Made by a program: the position numbers and the translations under genes. Shown here piece by piece: positions 1-7,355 of a stretch of 22,365 nt of DNA. The first letter of the stretch is position 1, and each line of letters begins with the position of its first letter. The notes beneath the pieces are model-generated. The model saw only the letters and a program-made list of their open reading frames with translations. It did not search any database and was not told where the DNA came from. The DNA comes from an uncultured bacterium (GTDB taxonomy: Bacteria; Bacillota; Clostridia; Lachnospirales; Lachnospiraceae), in the NCBI GenBank assembly GCA_905215155.1, contig CAJMPJ010000054.1:1-22365 (forward strand), given 5' to 3'.

Positions 1-60
1 ATTCATTTCTCTTAAAAAGAAACTCACCCATGTTCAACAGGCTAAAGCCCATAAATCTAA

Positions 61-103
61 AAATGAGGTTCGATCCTGTAAAAAAGGGTCGAACCTCATT
101 TTT
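61..103 (-). terminator. Rho-independent terminator after the hydrolase gene
   Basis: A 16-bp inverted repeat (61-76 with 86-101, one G.T mismatch) encloses a 9-nt loop. On the minus strand the hairpin begins directly after the hydrolase stop codon (102-104) and is followed by a short T-run. A T-run is also present on the plus strand, so the hairpin could work in both directions. Positions 1-60 hold nothing I can support as a gene. Confidence 0.75.
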
Positions 104-992
104 AAAATTCCATATGCTCTTCCTGAAAAAAGGAGGAAATCAACTCTAAGGTAGCCTCCGTTTCTTTGCTGGCAGTCATGATCCAGTTATGGGGCATACC
201 GGCACCTTTCTTATAAATGAGCTCTGTCCCCTCCAAGGTGCCCGCTCGTTCCGCCAAAAGCTCACAATCCGGCGTCAGAATCTCTTCGGTTCCTGAAAAT
301 ATAAGAATTGGCCCCAGATGATTCCAGTCCCCGAAAATCGGAGACACAAACGGATGATCCGGTTCTAAAGGCCCGCAGTATCTGGCTCCCGCCGCTTTTA
401 AAGCATCCACCGGCAGAACCGGATCGGTTTTTTTAGCAATTTTTATTCTGGGATTATTTAACGAAATATCCAGCCAGGGAGATACCACCGCCGTCTTTAC
501 GGGCATGGGAAGATTTCCCATGTCCCGCAGCTCCTGCAAAAAAGAAAGAGCAAGTCCGCCGCCGGAAAAATCCCCGAACAGATAAAATTCATCATCCGGA
601 TATTCGCAGATGAGACCGGTATAGGCTTTGATCAGACACTGGTGAGCCGTCAGTGCCGTGTATTCCGGTGCAAGAGGATACTGAAAGATGGATACCCGCA
701 TCCGCTCTTCCATCGCAAAATACTCGGCTATTTCCCGGCTCCGCCCCGTGGGTTCCAAGGTATAGGCACCACCTGGCAGCATCAGAATATGTGCATTTTT
801 CGTATAGCTGCCATTGATGGTGACTCCGCAAAAACCGTCCGCGTCCCAGGTTTTAACACGGACCTTTTTGGTGAATCGAAGAAGCTCCAACTCGCCGGTC
901 CCCCGTTTTGGCTGTTCCAAAGCAAGCGCCATTTTTTTATCCGCTTTTCCCATTTTGGCAAAAAACTTTTCCATCTCCATCTTGAAACTCAT
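102..992 (-). CDS. Alpha/beta hydrolase, HSL/arylesterase-like (fold-3 family)
   Basis: The 296-residue product is a probable carboxylesterase or lipase-like hydrolase of the hormone-sensitive-lipase group, probably cytoplasmic because no signal peptide is visible. The sequence shows an oxyanion-hole motif LPGGAY near residues 72-77 (in place of HGGG), a family-typical YPLAPE at about 105-110, and the nucleophile elbow GDFSGGG with Ser143. Probable acid and base residues are Asp242 (LTPD) and His268 (MPHNW), which completes a plausible triad. The length is usual for the family. A GGGGAG ribosome site precedes the ATG. It is the last gene of a MarR-MATE-hydrolase run, 33 nt after the MATE stop, and is followed at once by a terminator. 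The natural substrate cannot be read from sequence. Detoxification of an ester compound is an inference from the neighbours. Confidence 0.85.
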   Translation of the reverse strand: MSFKMEMEKFFAKMGKADKKMALALEQPKRGTGELELLRFTKKVRVKTWDADGFCGVTINGSYTKNAHILMLPGGAYTLEPTGRSREIAEYFAMEERMRVSIFQYPLAPEYTALTAHQCLIKAYTGLICEYPDDEFYLFGDFSGGGLALSFLQELRDMGNLPMPVKTAVVSPWLDISLNNPRIKIAKKTDPVLPVDALKAAGARYCGPLEPDHPFVSPIFGDWNHLGPILIFSGTEEILTPDCELLAERAGTLEGTELIYKKGAGMPHNWIMTASKETEATLELISSFFQEEHMEF

Positions 993-1025
993 GGTTTAAA
1001 ACTCCCCTTTCCTACCCAGTCGGCA

Positions 1026-2414
1026 TTAAGAATTCCTGCACATTTTATTTAGCTTCTTCAGTTCATATATGACAAACGGGCTGACAATAAGCGCTGAAGA
1101 TATATCGGCGACCGGTCCTGCAAATAAGATTCCGTCCAGGCCAAAATGGAGAGGCAGGATGAGAATGAGCGGGATCAGGAACAAAAGCTGGCGCAGCATG
1201 GACAGCACAGATGCCTTTAAAGGCTGCCCGGTCGACTGGAAGTAGCTGGTCACCACTACCTGGAACCCGGCAGTAAAAATACCGAGCATATATACCTTTA
1301 AGCACCGGACCGCAAACAGGGAAAACTCCACATCCTGGGTGCCGAACATACTTAAAATAGGGCCTGGGAACAACTGACAGGCAACCCAGCCCACTACAGA
1401 AACCATGGTAGAGGCAAAAGCTGCAAGAACAAAGGTTTTTCTGACTCTCTTCGTCTGATTGGCTCCTTTGTTAAACCCAAGGATGGGCTGGGAACCAATA
1501 CCGATTCCAACGCAAATGGATACAAGAGTCATGCTGATCTTATTGACAATTCCCATGGCACTCAATGCCACATCTCCGCCAACTTCAGAATGATTTCCGT
1601 AATAGACCAGGGAATTGTTCATGACCACCTGCAAAATCGTGGAAGCGATCTGGGTGATTCCGCTGGAGATGCCAAGAGGAAGTGCTGATCGGATCACTTC
1701 AGGATCAATACGCATATATTTTTTCCGGAATCTCATATTTTTTCCTTTGTGGATAAAATATGATACCAAAAATGCCGCTGAGATAAACTGTGAGGTTATG
1801 GTCGCCAAAGCAGATCCTCTGACTCCCCAGTGAAGAATAAAGATATAAATAGGATTTAAAATTGTATTGATAACAGCTCCTACAAGGATTGCGTGCATGG
1901 AAAGGGCCGGGCTTCCGTCCGTTCTTGCCATGTTGCTGAGCACCACAGCTATCATGTTAAAGGGAGTGCCAAGGAGCATTACAGAGGTATACTGTCTTGC
2001 ATAATCCATGGTATTGTGGGTGGCTCCAAATAACTTCAGCATCGGATCCATGAACAGAAAACCAAGAACTATAACGATGATACTGGCAAGTATGGTCAGC
2101 ACAAATACCGTACCAAGGGTTTTTTCTGCCTCTTCTTCCTTTTTTTCTCCCAGCTTAATGGCTGCAAAGGCACTTCCGCCTGCTCCCAAAAGGGTACACA
2201 GCGCCAAAACAATGGTGACGATGGGAAATGCGATGGTGGTCGCTGCATTGCCAAGATACCCGATTCCCTGTCCGATAAAGATCTGGTCAACAATGTTATA
2301 AATAGAATTTACCAGCATGGAGATGATTGCCGGCATGGCAAACTGCATCAAAAGCTGTCCGATCGGTTTATATCCCAAGGGGTTGGCCCCTTGTTTTATC
2401 TTACTTTGTTCCAT
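1026..2414 (-). CDS. MATE family multidrug efflux transporter
   Basis: A 462-residue integral membrane protein with about twelve hydrophobic segments in two halves, the usual size and layout of MATE transporters (NorM/DinF/MepA-like). These export cationic drugs or metabolites in exchange for Na+ or H+. The N-terminal part reads PLGYKPIGQLLMQFAMPAI, typical of the clostridial branch in which the first helix follows a short polar leader. The ribosome site lies inside the last codons of the upstream MarR gene, 8 nt before this ATG, so translation is probably coupled. Pairing with a MarR regulator strongly suggests that expression is induced by a substrate of the pump. The transported compound is unknown. 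Confidence 0.92.
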   Translation of the reverse strand: MEQSKIKQGANPLGYKPIGQLLMQFAMPAIISMLVNSIYNIVDQIFIGQGIGYLGNAATTIAFPIVTIVLALCTLLGAGGSAFAAIKLGEKKEEEAEKTLGTVFVLTILASIIVIVLGFLFMDPMLKLFGATHNTMDYARQYTSVMLLGTPFNMIAVVLSNMARTDGSPALSMHAILVGAVINTILNPIYIFILHWGVRGSALATITSQFISAAFLVSYFIHKGKNMRFRKKYMRIDPEVIRSALPLGISSGITQIASTILQVVMNNSLVYYGNHSEVGGDVALSAMGIVNKISMTLVSICVGIGIGSQPILGFNKGANQTKRVRKTFVLAAFASTMVSVVGWVACQLFPGPILSMFGTQDVEFSLFAVRCLKVYMLGIFTAGFQVVVTSYFQSTGQPLKASVLSMLRQLLFLIPLILILPLHFGLDGILFAGPVADISSALIVSPFVIYELKKLNKMCRNS

Positions 2415-2422
2415 AAATTGTG

Positions 2423-2872
2423 TTATTCCTTTCCTTTGCGCTCTATCATATGATTGCGGGCATTCTCCGCCATTCTTATCAGCATCTGCTGTGCCCCATC
2501 ACGTTCCTCTTCTGTAAATCCCTCCAAAATTATATTTTCCCAATTTTCCACACATTCCCATGTCTTTTCTACCACCGGCTCTGCTTTTTCCGTCGCATAA
2601 ATTCTGCGTACCCGCTTGTCCTCTGTCCCCGTTTCTGTCAGAACATACCCCTCTTCTTCCAGTTTCTTGACCGCCCGGGTAGCCGTGGCCTTATCAAAAT
2701 GCCCAAAAGACGCCAGTTCCTGCAGATTCATGCCAGGATACTTAAAAATCTGCAATAAAAAAAACTGTTGTCCACAGCCTATTTGGTAAGATAATAATTC
2801 GTTTGCATAGTACATATTGTTCAGCCTTTGGAGGATCGAGATGTATTTCCCGATTTCCCTGTGTTGGCTCAT
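2423..2872 (-). CDS. MarR family transcriptional regulator
   Basis: A 149-residue winged-helix regulator. The central part (FLLQIFKYPGMNLQELA, then DKATATRAVKKLEEEGYV) matches the MarR recognition-helix region, and the following TETGTEDKRVRRIYAT is the beta-wing with its conserved D-R. A GTG nine bases upstream (2881) is in frame, but the ribosome site GGAGG at 2885-2881 overlaps it. The same site lies 8 nt before the ATG at 2872, so I chose 2872. It is the first gene of the MarR-MATE-hydrolase operon and is probably an autoregulatory repressor released by a small ligand. A palindrome about 70 nt upstream is a candidate operator. Confidence 0.88.
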   Translation of the reverse strand: MSQHREIGKYISILQRLNNMYYANELLSYQIGCGQQFFLLQIFKYPGMNLQELASFGHFDKATATRAVKKLEEEGYVLTETGTEDKRVRRIYATEKAEPVVEKTWECVENWENIILEGFTEEERDGAQQMLIRMAENARNHMIERKGKE

Positions 2873-2940
2873 CCATTTCACCTCCAGTCACTCAGACTCC
2901 TGCCTTATTCCTTTGAGTGATGGTAAACAGCTTATCACAT

Positions 2941-2962
2941 ATTAGTTGCATTCGCAACCATT
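2941..2962. promoter_or_regulatory. Candidate MarR operator palindrome
   Basis: The palindrome GTTGC-ATTC-GCAAC (half-sites 2945-2949 and 2954-2958) lies 72 to 86 nt upstream of the chosen MarR start, in the intergenic region where its promoter must be. MarR proteins usually bind palindromes of this size overlapping their own promoter. I could not define convincing -35/-10 boxes around it, so the role is inferred. Confidence 0.45.
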
Positions 2963-2971
2963 ATTTTTCAC

Positions 2972-3015
2972 AAAAAAAAACGGGGGATTTCGATAAAAAT
3001 TTTCATTTTCCCCCG
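2972..3015 (-). terminator. Rho-independent terminator between the DUF1858 gene and marR
   Basis: On the minus strand the stem CGGGGGA...TCCCCCG (arms 3009-3015 and 2981-2987) is followed by nine T residues (2980-2972). The loop is long (about 21 nt) and A/T-rich. It separates the upstream CxxC-protein gene from the MarR operon. Confidence 0.7.
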
Positions 3016-3116
3016 CATACGTGAAGGGCAATGGCCCCATTGAAAGATTTTAAAATACCGGCTGATCCACTTTAGATTCCATTACAGCCGCATTACCGGG
3101 AAAGGAATAAAGAGAG

Positions 3117-3154
3117 AAAAAACACAGGAGGCTGACCCTAACGGCCCGCCTCCT
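3117..3154 (-). terminator. Terminator just after the DUF1858 gene
   Basis: A 7-bp GC-rich stem AGGAGGC/GCCTCCT (arms 3148-3154 and 3126-3132) lies 9 nt past the stop codon, followed on the minus strand by TGTG and six T residues. Together with the stronger hairpin at 2972-3015 it would give double termination. The stretch between them (3016-3116) holds no gene that I can see. Confidence 0.55.
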
Positions 3155-3162
3155 TTAAAAAC

Positions 3163-3366
3163 TTATGATCTGACTGCCAGCACTTCATTGATCTGGGAAA
3201 CCAGAACATCACAGTCTATTCCATGAACCATGCAGGCTTCTTCCAAGGACTCTCCCTGAGAGGAAGGGCAGCCAAGACAATGCATTCCTGAACGCATCAA
3301 AATCGGTGCTATACTTTCATCAATCTGAAGCAACTGACCAATCAGCATATCTTTATCAATCTGCAT
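3163..3366 (-). CDS. DUF1858 / hybrid-cluster-protein-associated CxxC protein
   Basis: A 67-residue protein with the layout of the DUF1858 (prismane-associated redox disulfide) family: an N-terminal part ending in [16 protein letters not shown], giving a C30-x2-C33 motif, then further cysteines at 45 and 52. Family members often stand beside or fused to iron-sulfur or hybrid-cluster proteins. Their biochemical role is not settled, though a redox or metal-binding function is usually assumed from the CxxC. An AAGGAGG ribosome site precedes the ATG. The gene is divergent from the pyruvate formate-lyase gene and shares a 247-nt intergenic region with it, which suggests expression in the same anaerobic conditions. 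That link is an inference. Confidence 0.8.
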   Translation of the reverse strand: MQIDKDMLIGQLLQIDESIAPILMRSGMHCLGCPSSQGESLEEACMVHGIDCDVLVSQINEVLAVRS

Positions 3367-3406
3367 ATTGTATACCTCCTTAAATAAATGTACATATTGT
3401 CTTTAT

Positions 3407-3435
3407 AATATAATACTTTTCTTTTTAATAAGCAA
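3407..3435 (-). promoter_or_regulatory. Probable sigma-A promoter of the DUF1858 gene
   Basis: On the minus strand TTGCTT (3435-3430) and TATATT (3412-3407) are separated by 17 nt and lie about 40 nt upstream of the start codon. The match to consensus is moderate. Confidence 0.45.
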
Positions 3436-3490
3436 GTACAAATTCCATTTCCCATAAACGCTTTTGGAAAGATTTTCTCAATAAGAAGGA

Positions 3491-3520
3491 TTGACATTGT
3501 ATACAGTATTCATATATAAT
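3491..3520 (+). promoter_or_regulatory. Sigma-A promoter of the pyruvate formate-lyase operon
   Basis: A perfect -35 TTGACA (3491-3496) and perfect -10 TATAAT (3515-3520) are spaced by 18 nt. Transcription would begin near 3527 and give a leader of about 87 nt. A 9-bp direct repeat, GTATTCATA, sits at 3506-3514 and 3521-3529 on either side of the -10 box, a plausible place for a regulator. Confidence 0.75.
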
Positions 3521-3613
3521 GTATTCATACAAAGATTGTAGGAAATAACATCTTTGCCGACACTTGTTTTTTATACTACTTAATAAAATGAACTTTTATG
3601 GAGGTACATTACT

Positions 3614-5674
3614 ATGAGACCAGAATGGAGAGCCTTTAACGGCGGCGCTTGGGAACGTGAAATCAACGTCAGAGACTTTATACAAAAGAATTATACTCCT
3701 TATGACGGCGATGATTCTTTCCTTGCAGGACCAACCAAAGAAACCAGTGATCTTTGGGCACAGGTTCTGGAATTATCAAAAAAAGAAAGGGAAGCCGGCG
3801 GAGTGCTGGATATGGACACAAAGGTTGTTTCCACACTCACTTCCCACGGACCGGGATATTTAAATAAAGAAACAGAAAAAATCACCGGTTTCCAGACCGA
3901 CAAGCCTTTCAAACGTTCTCTGCAGCCTTACGGCGGCGTTCGTATGGCAGAAAAGGCCTGTGCAGACAATGGATATACCCTTGATCCTGAAATCAAGGAA
4001 TTCTTTACTACACACAGAAAGACACACAATGCCGGTGTTTTTGATGCTTACACCCAGGAAATGCGTGACTGCCGTTCCAGCCATATCATTACAGGACTTC
4101 CGGATGCATACGGCCGCGGACGTATCATCGGTGACTACCGGCGTGTGGCTCTTTACGGAATCGACCGTTTGATCGAAGATAAAGAAGAACAGAAAAACAC
4201 CACACCAAGCACAATGACCGCTGAAGTGATCCGCGACAGGGAAGAATTATCCGAGCAGATCCGTGCACTCAAAGATTTAAAGAAGCTGGGCGCCATCTAT
4301 GGCTTCGATATTTCCAAGCCTGCAGCAAACGTACAGGAAGCAATCCAGTGGACTTATCTGGCTTACTTAGCTGCTGTGAAAGACCAGAACGGTGCTGCAA
4401 TGTCCTTAGGACGTACTTCCACCTTCATTGATGTTTATGCAGAAAGAGATTTAGCAGAAGGAACCTTTACCGAAGAACAGATCCAGGAATTTGTTGACCA
4501 CTTCATTATGAAGCTTCGTCTTGTAAAGTTTGCCCGTACACCGGAATACAACGATTTATTCTCCGGAGATCCTACCTGGGTAACCGAATCCATCGGCGGT
4601 GTTGGTATCGACGGACGTCACCTGGTAACAAAAATGTCCTTCCGTTACCTGCACACCTTAAGCAACCTTGGAACTGCTCCGGAACCGAACTTAACCGTTC
4701 TCTGGTCCACAAGACTTCCGGAAAACTTCAAACGTTTCTGTGCAAAGACCTCCATCGAATCCTCTTCCATTCAGTATGAGAACGATGATTTAATGAGAGT
4801 GACCCACGGCGATGATTATGCCATTGCCTGCTGTGTATCTTCCATGAGAATCGGCAAAGAGATGCAGTTCTTCGGTGCTCGTGCCAACCTTGCAAAATGT
4901 CTCTTATACGCAATCAACGGCGGTGTGGATGAGATCACAAAGAAACAGGTAGGTCCGAAGTTCCGTCCCATCACTTCCGAATATCTGGATTACGATGAGG
5001 TGATGGAATCCTATAAGCAGATGATGAAATGGCTGGCTTCCGTTTATGTGAATGCTTTGAACATCATTCACTACATGCATGATAAATACAGCTATGAGCG
5101 CATTCAGATGGCTCTTCATGATAAAGAAGTAACCCGTTGGTTCGCTACCGGTATCGCCGGACTTTCTGTTGTGGCTGACTCCCTTTCTGCAATCAAATTT
5201 GCAAAGGTAAAAACCATCCGCGATGAAAATGGCATTGTCACTGATTATGAAGTAGAAGGTGACTTCCCCAAATACGGCAATAACGATGACCGTGTTGACC
5301 AAATCGCACATGATCTGGTTCACACATTCTTAACCTATGTAAAGGAAAACCACACCTATCGGAACGGTATTCCTACCACCTCGATCTTAACAATTACCTC
5401 CAACGTAGTATACGGTAAGAACACTGGATCAACTCCTGACGGACGTAAGAAGGGCGATGCTTTTGCACCAGGTGCAAACCCAATGCACCACAGAGATACT
5501 CACGGTGCTGTCGCTTCCCTGGCATCTGTTGCTAAGCTTCCATTTAAGGATGCTCAGGATGGTATTTCCAATACCTTCTCCATCATTCCGGGTGCTCTTG
5601 GCAAGGAAGATAAGATTTTCTCAGGAGATTTAGAGGTAGATTTAGAACTGGCTCTCAGCGAAGACCAGAAATAA
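3614..5674 (+). CDS. pflB: Pyruvate formate-lyase catalytic body lacking its glycyl-radical domain
   Basis: This 686-residue protein is the main body of formate C-acetyltransferase, which converts pyruvate and CoA to acetyl-CoA and formate in anaerobic cytoplasm. Conserved PFL blocks are visible: the N-terminal WRAFNGGAW, the [20 protein letters not shown] stretch, and the active-site ACCVS with Cys406-Cys407, equivalent to the E. coli Cys418-Cys419 pair. It ends with the family's [15 protein letters not shown] segment and a short acidic linker, then stops. The family is normally about 740-760 residues and continues into a domain with RVSGYAV. That domain is missing here and is encoded two genes downstream. 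GGAGG lies 9 nt before the ATG. The next gene follows after 12 nt in the same frame. By itself this protein cannot hold a glycyl radical, so activity must need a partner. Confidence 0.93.
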   Translation: MRPEWRAFNGGAWEREINVRDFIQKNYTPYDGDDSFLAGPTKETSDLWAQVLELSKKEREAGGVLDMDTKVVSTLTSHGPGYLNKETEKITGFQTDKPFKRSLQPYGGVRMAEKACADNGYTLDPEIKEFFTTHRKTHNAGVFDAYTQEMRDCRSSHIITGLPDAYGRGRIIGDYRRVALYGIDRLIEDKEEQKNTTPSTMTAEVIRDREELSEQIRALKDLKKLGAIYGFDISKPAANVQEAIQWTYLAYLAAVKDQNGAAMSLGRTSTFIDVYAERDLAEGTFTEEQIQEFVDHFIMKLRLVKFARTPEYNDLFSGDPTWVTESIGGVGIDGRHLVTKMSFRYLHTLSNLGTAPEPNLTVLWSTRLPENFKRFCAKTSIESSSIQYENDDLMRVTHGDDYAIACCVSSMRIGKEMQFFGARANLAKCLLYAINGGVDEITKKQVGPKFRPITSEYLDYDEVMESYKQMMKWLASVYVNALNIIHYMHDKYSYERIQMALHDKEVTRWFATGIAGLSVVADSLSAIKFAKVKTIRDENGIVTDYEVEGDFPKYGNNDDRVDQIAHDLVHTFLTYVKENHTYRNGIPTTSILTITSNVVYGKNTGSTPDGRKKGDAFAPGANPMHHRDTHGAVASLASVAKLPFKDAQDGISNTFSIIPGALGKEDKIFSGDLEVDLELALSEDQK

Positions 5675-5686
5675 GGAGTGGCTGTT

Positions 5687-5914
5687 ATGGCAGATCCGAA
5701 AAGCAAACAAATTGATGATATCGTCTCCATGCTTGATGAATTCATGACCGGCAACGGCGGGCACATGAACATTAAGGTCACAGAGGATGGTACCATAAAC
5801 GCCGATAAGACAATGGCGAAAACAGTAACTACCCTGAATTCCACGGACTGTGCGGAGGGAGATCAGGCATGTAAAGTGCCTACTCTTTTCCTGGGCCTGG
5901 ATGGGGAAGATTAA
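5687..5914 (+). CDS. Small PFL-linked protein, radical-domain-like but without the radical glycine
   Basis: A 75-residue protein between the PFL body and the glycyl-radical protein. Residues from about 9 to 33 (IDDIVSMLDEFMTGNGGHMNIKV) resemble the start of the downstream radical domain ([23 protein letters not shown]), so the two are probably paralogous. After that they diverge: there is no RVSGYAV and no TKEQQ tail. Instead the tail has two cysteines (DCAEGDQAC) and ends in VPTLFLGLDGED. The ATG at 5687 is chosen because AAGGAG at 5673-5678 is 8 nt upstream, while the in-frame GTG at 5678 overlaps that site. It is in the same frame as its neighbours. I do not recognise it as a named family. 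A structural or protective subunit that docks where the radical domain docks is one possible role (inference). Confidence 0.75.
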   Translation: MADPKSKQIDDIVSMLDEFMTGNGGHMNIKVTEDGTINADKTMAKTVTTLNSTDCAEGDQACKVPTLFLGLDGED

Positions 5915-5950
5915 ACACACACAGATGAATCACATAAGGAGGATAACACT

Positions 5951-6196
5951 ATGGCAAATATCAGTACAGCTCAGGTAAACAATCTTGTAAACTTATTAGA
6001 TGGTTATGTAGAAGAAGGCGGACATCACTTAAATGTCAACGTCTTCACCCGCGAAACTCTTTTAGATGCACAGCAGCACCCGGAAAATTATCCGCAGCTG
6101 ACTGTACGTGTTTCCGGTTATGCCGTAAACTTTATCAAACTGACAAAGGAACAGCAGGATGAAGTAATTTCCCGTACGTTCCACGACAATATGTAA
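5951..6196 (+). CDS. Stand-alone glycyl-radical domain of pyruvate formate-lyase (GrcA-like)
   Basis: An 81-residue protein equivalent to the C-terminal end of PFL and to the last part of E. coli GrcA (YfiD). [18 protein letters not shown] is followed by [13 protein letters not shown] with the radical glycine at Gly56, then [18 protein letters not shown], the canonical PFL ending. Because the 686-residue body lacks this part, this protein probably completes the enzyme in trans rather than acting only as a repair subunit as GrcA does for oxygen-damaged E. coli PFL. The ribosome site AAGGAGGA lies 7 nt before the ATG. The gene follows the middle protein after 36 nt in the same frame, and pflA comes 26 nt later. 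Confidence 0.9.
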   Translation: MANISTAQVNNLVNLLDGYVEEGGHHLNVNVFTRETLLDAQQHPENYPQLTVRVSGYAVNFIKLTKEQQDEVISRTFHDNM

Positions 6197-6222
6197 ACAA
6201 AAGCAAAGAAGGCGAATCAATC

Positions 6223-6990
6223 ATGACAGGACGTATCCATTCCATTGAAAGCTTTGGTACCGTTGACGGACCGGGCGTGCGCATGGTAGTCTTTTTCCAG
6301 GGCTGCCCCATGCGCTGCCAGTACTGCCATAACCCGGATACCTGGAAGATGGCCGGCGGTACGGAAATGACAGTTGAAGAGATTTTAAAACAATATGAGT
6401 CGTCCCGGAATTTCTACCGGGGCGGCGGCCTCACGGCCACCGGCGGAGAACCGCTCATGCAGCTTGAGTTTGTAACGGAACTTTTTGAGGCTGCAAGGAA
6501 GAAGGACATTCATACGTGTCTGGACACCTCAGGGATCACCTTCCGGCGGGAGGACAAAGAGCTTCTTGCAAAGATGGAGCGGCTCCTTGCCTCCACCAGT
6601 CTTGTCATGCTTGATCTCAAACACATTGACTCGGAAAAACACAAGCCTCTGACCGGACATTCCAATGAGAATATCCTGGACTTTGCCCGGTTCTTAGACG
6701 AAATGTCTGTACCTGTCTGGGTCCGGCATGTGGTGGTTCCGAACATTACGGACCAGGCTGCTGATTTATACCGGCTTGGACGTTTTATCGGAGAACTGAA
6801 GAATGTCAAAGCACTGGATGTTCTCCCTTACCATGACATGGGTAAGGTCAAATATGAAAGCCTTGGAATGGACTATCCTTTAAAGGATGTTCCCCCTTTA
6901 TCCCAGGAAGCCGCCATTGCCGCGAAAAAGATCATTTTAAGCGGAATCAGGGACATGCGATTAGGCAAAACTAACCCTCCTTGCTCCTAA
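6223..6990 (+). CDS. pflA: Pyruvate formate-lyase activating enzyme (radical SAM)
   Basis: A 255-residue radical-SAM enzyme that abstracts hydrogen from the glycine of PFL to create the catalytic glycyl radical, using S-adenosylmethionine and an electron from reduced ferredoxin or flavodoxin. The N-terminal motif GCPMRCQYC gives the Cx3Cx2C cluster ligands Cys28, Cys32 and Cys35, and TATGGEPLMQ is the SAM-binding GGE motif. The length matches PflA (about 246 in E. coli). An AAAGAAGG ribosome site lies 10 nt before the ATG. It closes the PFL gene run, and its substrate here would be the separate 81-residue radical protein, probably docked on the PFL body. Confidence 0.95.
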   Translation: MTGRIHSIESFGTVDGPGVRMVVFFQGCPMRCQYCHNPDTWKMAGGTEMTVEEILKQYESSRNFYRGGGLTATGGEPLMQLEFVTELFEAARKKDIHTCLDTSGITFRREDKELLAKMERLLASTSLVMLDLKHIDSEKHKPLTGHSNENILDFARFLDEMSVPVWVRHVVVPNITDQAADLYRLGRFIGELKNVKALDVLPYHDMGKVKYESLGMDYPLKDVPPLSQEAAIAAKKIILSGIRDMRLGKTNPPCS

Positions 6991-7019
6991 AATTATACAT
7001 GAAATACATTGTTTGCTAC

Positions 7020-7048
7020 TTGATTAATTTTTATTAATAGTATAAAAT
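7020..7048 (+). promoter_or_regulatory. Probable promoter of the ferredoxin gene
   Basis: TTGATT (7020-7025) and TAAAAT (7043-7048, within TATAAAAT) are separated by 17 nt, about 40 nt before the ferredoxin start, in an A/T-rich gap after pflA. I see no terminator between pflA and this point, so readthrough from the PFL operon may add to it. Confidence 0.45.
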
Positions 7049-7085
7049 ATAGAAAAATGTATAGAATATAAGGAGGTTATTTATC

Positions 7086-7256
7086 ATGGCACGTGTTATT
7101 AGTGATGCTTGTGTTAGTTGCGGAACCTGTGAAGGTGAGTGTCCAGTAAGTGCAATCAGCCAGGGCGACTCTCAGTTTGTCATTGATGCTGATTCCTGCA
7201 TCGATTGCGGCGCTTGTGAAGGCGTTTGCCCAACTGGAGCAATTTCTGAAGCTTAA
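7086..7256 (+). CDS. Clostridial-type 2[4Fe-4S] ferredoxin
   Basis: A 56-residue low-potential electron carrier with two cluster motifs in the classic clostridial pattern: Cys9, 12, 15, 19 (CVSCGTCEGECP) and Cys38, 41, 44, 48 (CIDCGACEGVCP). The two halves are internal repeats. AAGGAGG at 7070-7076 lies 9 nt before the ATG, and a strong terminator follows the stop codon by 12 nt. Ferredoxins of this type serve pyruvate:ferredoxin oxidoreductase and hydrogenase. Lying directly after pflA, this one could also supply the electron needed for SAM cleavage by PflA (inference). Confidence 0.95.
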   Translation: MARVISDACVSCGTCEGECPVSAISQGDSQFVIDADSCIDCGACEGVCPTGAISEA

Positions 7257-7268
7257 TTATCAATACAT

Positions 7269-7303
7269 AAATGCCTCTCCCTTTTTTGGGGGGAGGCATT
7301 TTG
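7269..7303 (+). terminator. Rho-independent terminator after the ferredoxin gene
   Basis: A 12 to 13-bp stem (7269-7281 with 7288-7300, one T-G opposition) closes a loop of six T residues and is followed by a T-rich tail. It separates the ferredoxin gene from the C26 peptidase gene. Confidence 0.85.
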
Positions 7304-7355
7304 TTGTATCTCCCATTCTTCTGCCGTGATAAAAGAAAGAAAGGATGTTGTCTGT

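Noticed and set aside
1..101. Possible 3' end of a gene on the plus strand at the window start
   Set aside because: Two short open frames run through 1-150, but they cross the terminator hairpin and the end of the hydrolase gene and show no recognisable motif.
5672..5953. PFL split explained as a pseudogene or sequencing error
   Set aside because: Each piece has its own well-placed ribosome site, the middle part is a diverged copy rather than a simple continuation, and no frameshift is involved. A base error making two separate TAA codons is unlikely, though only raw reads can exclude it.
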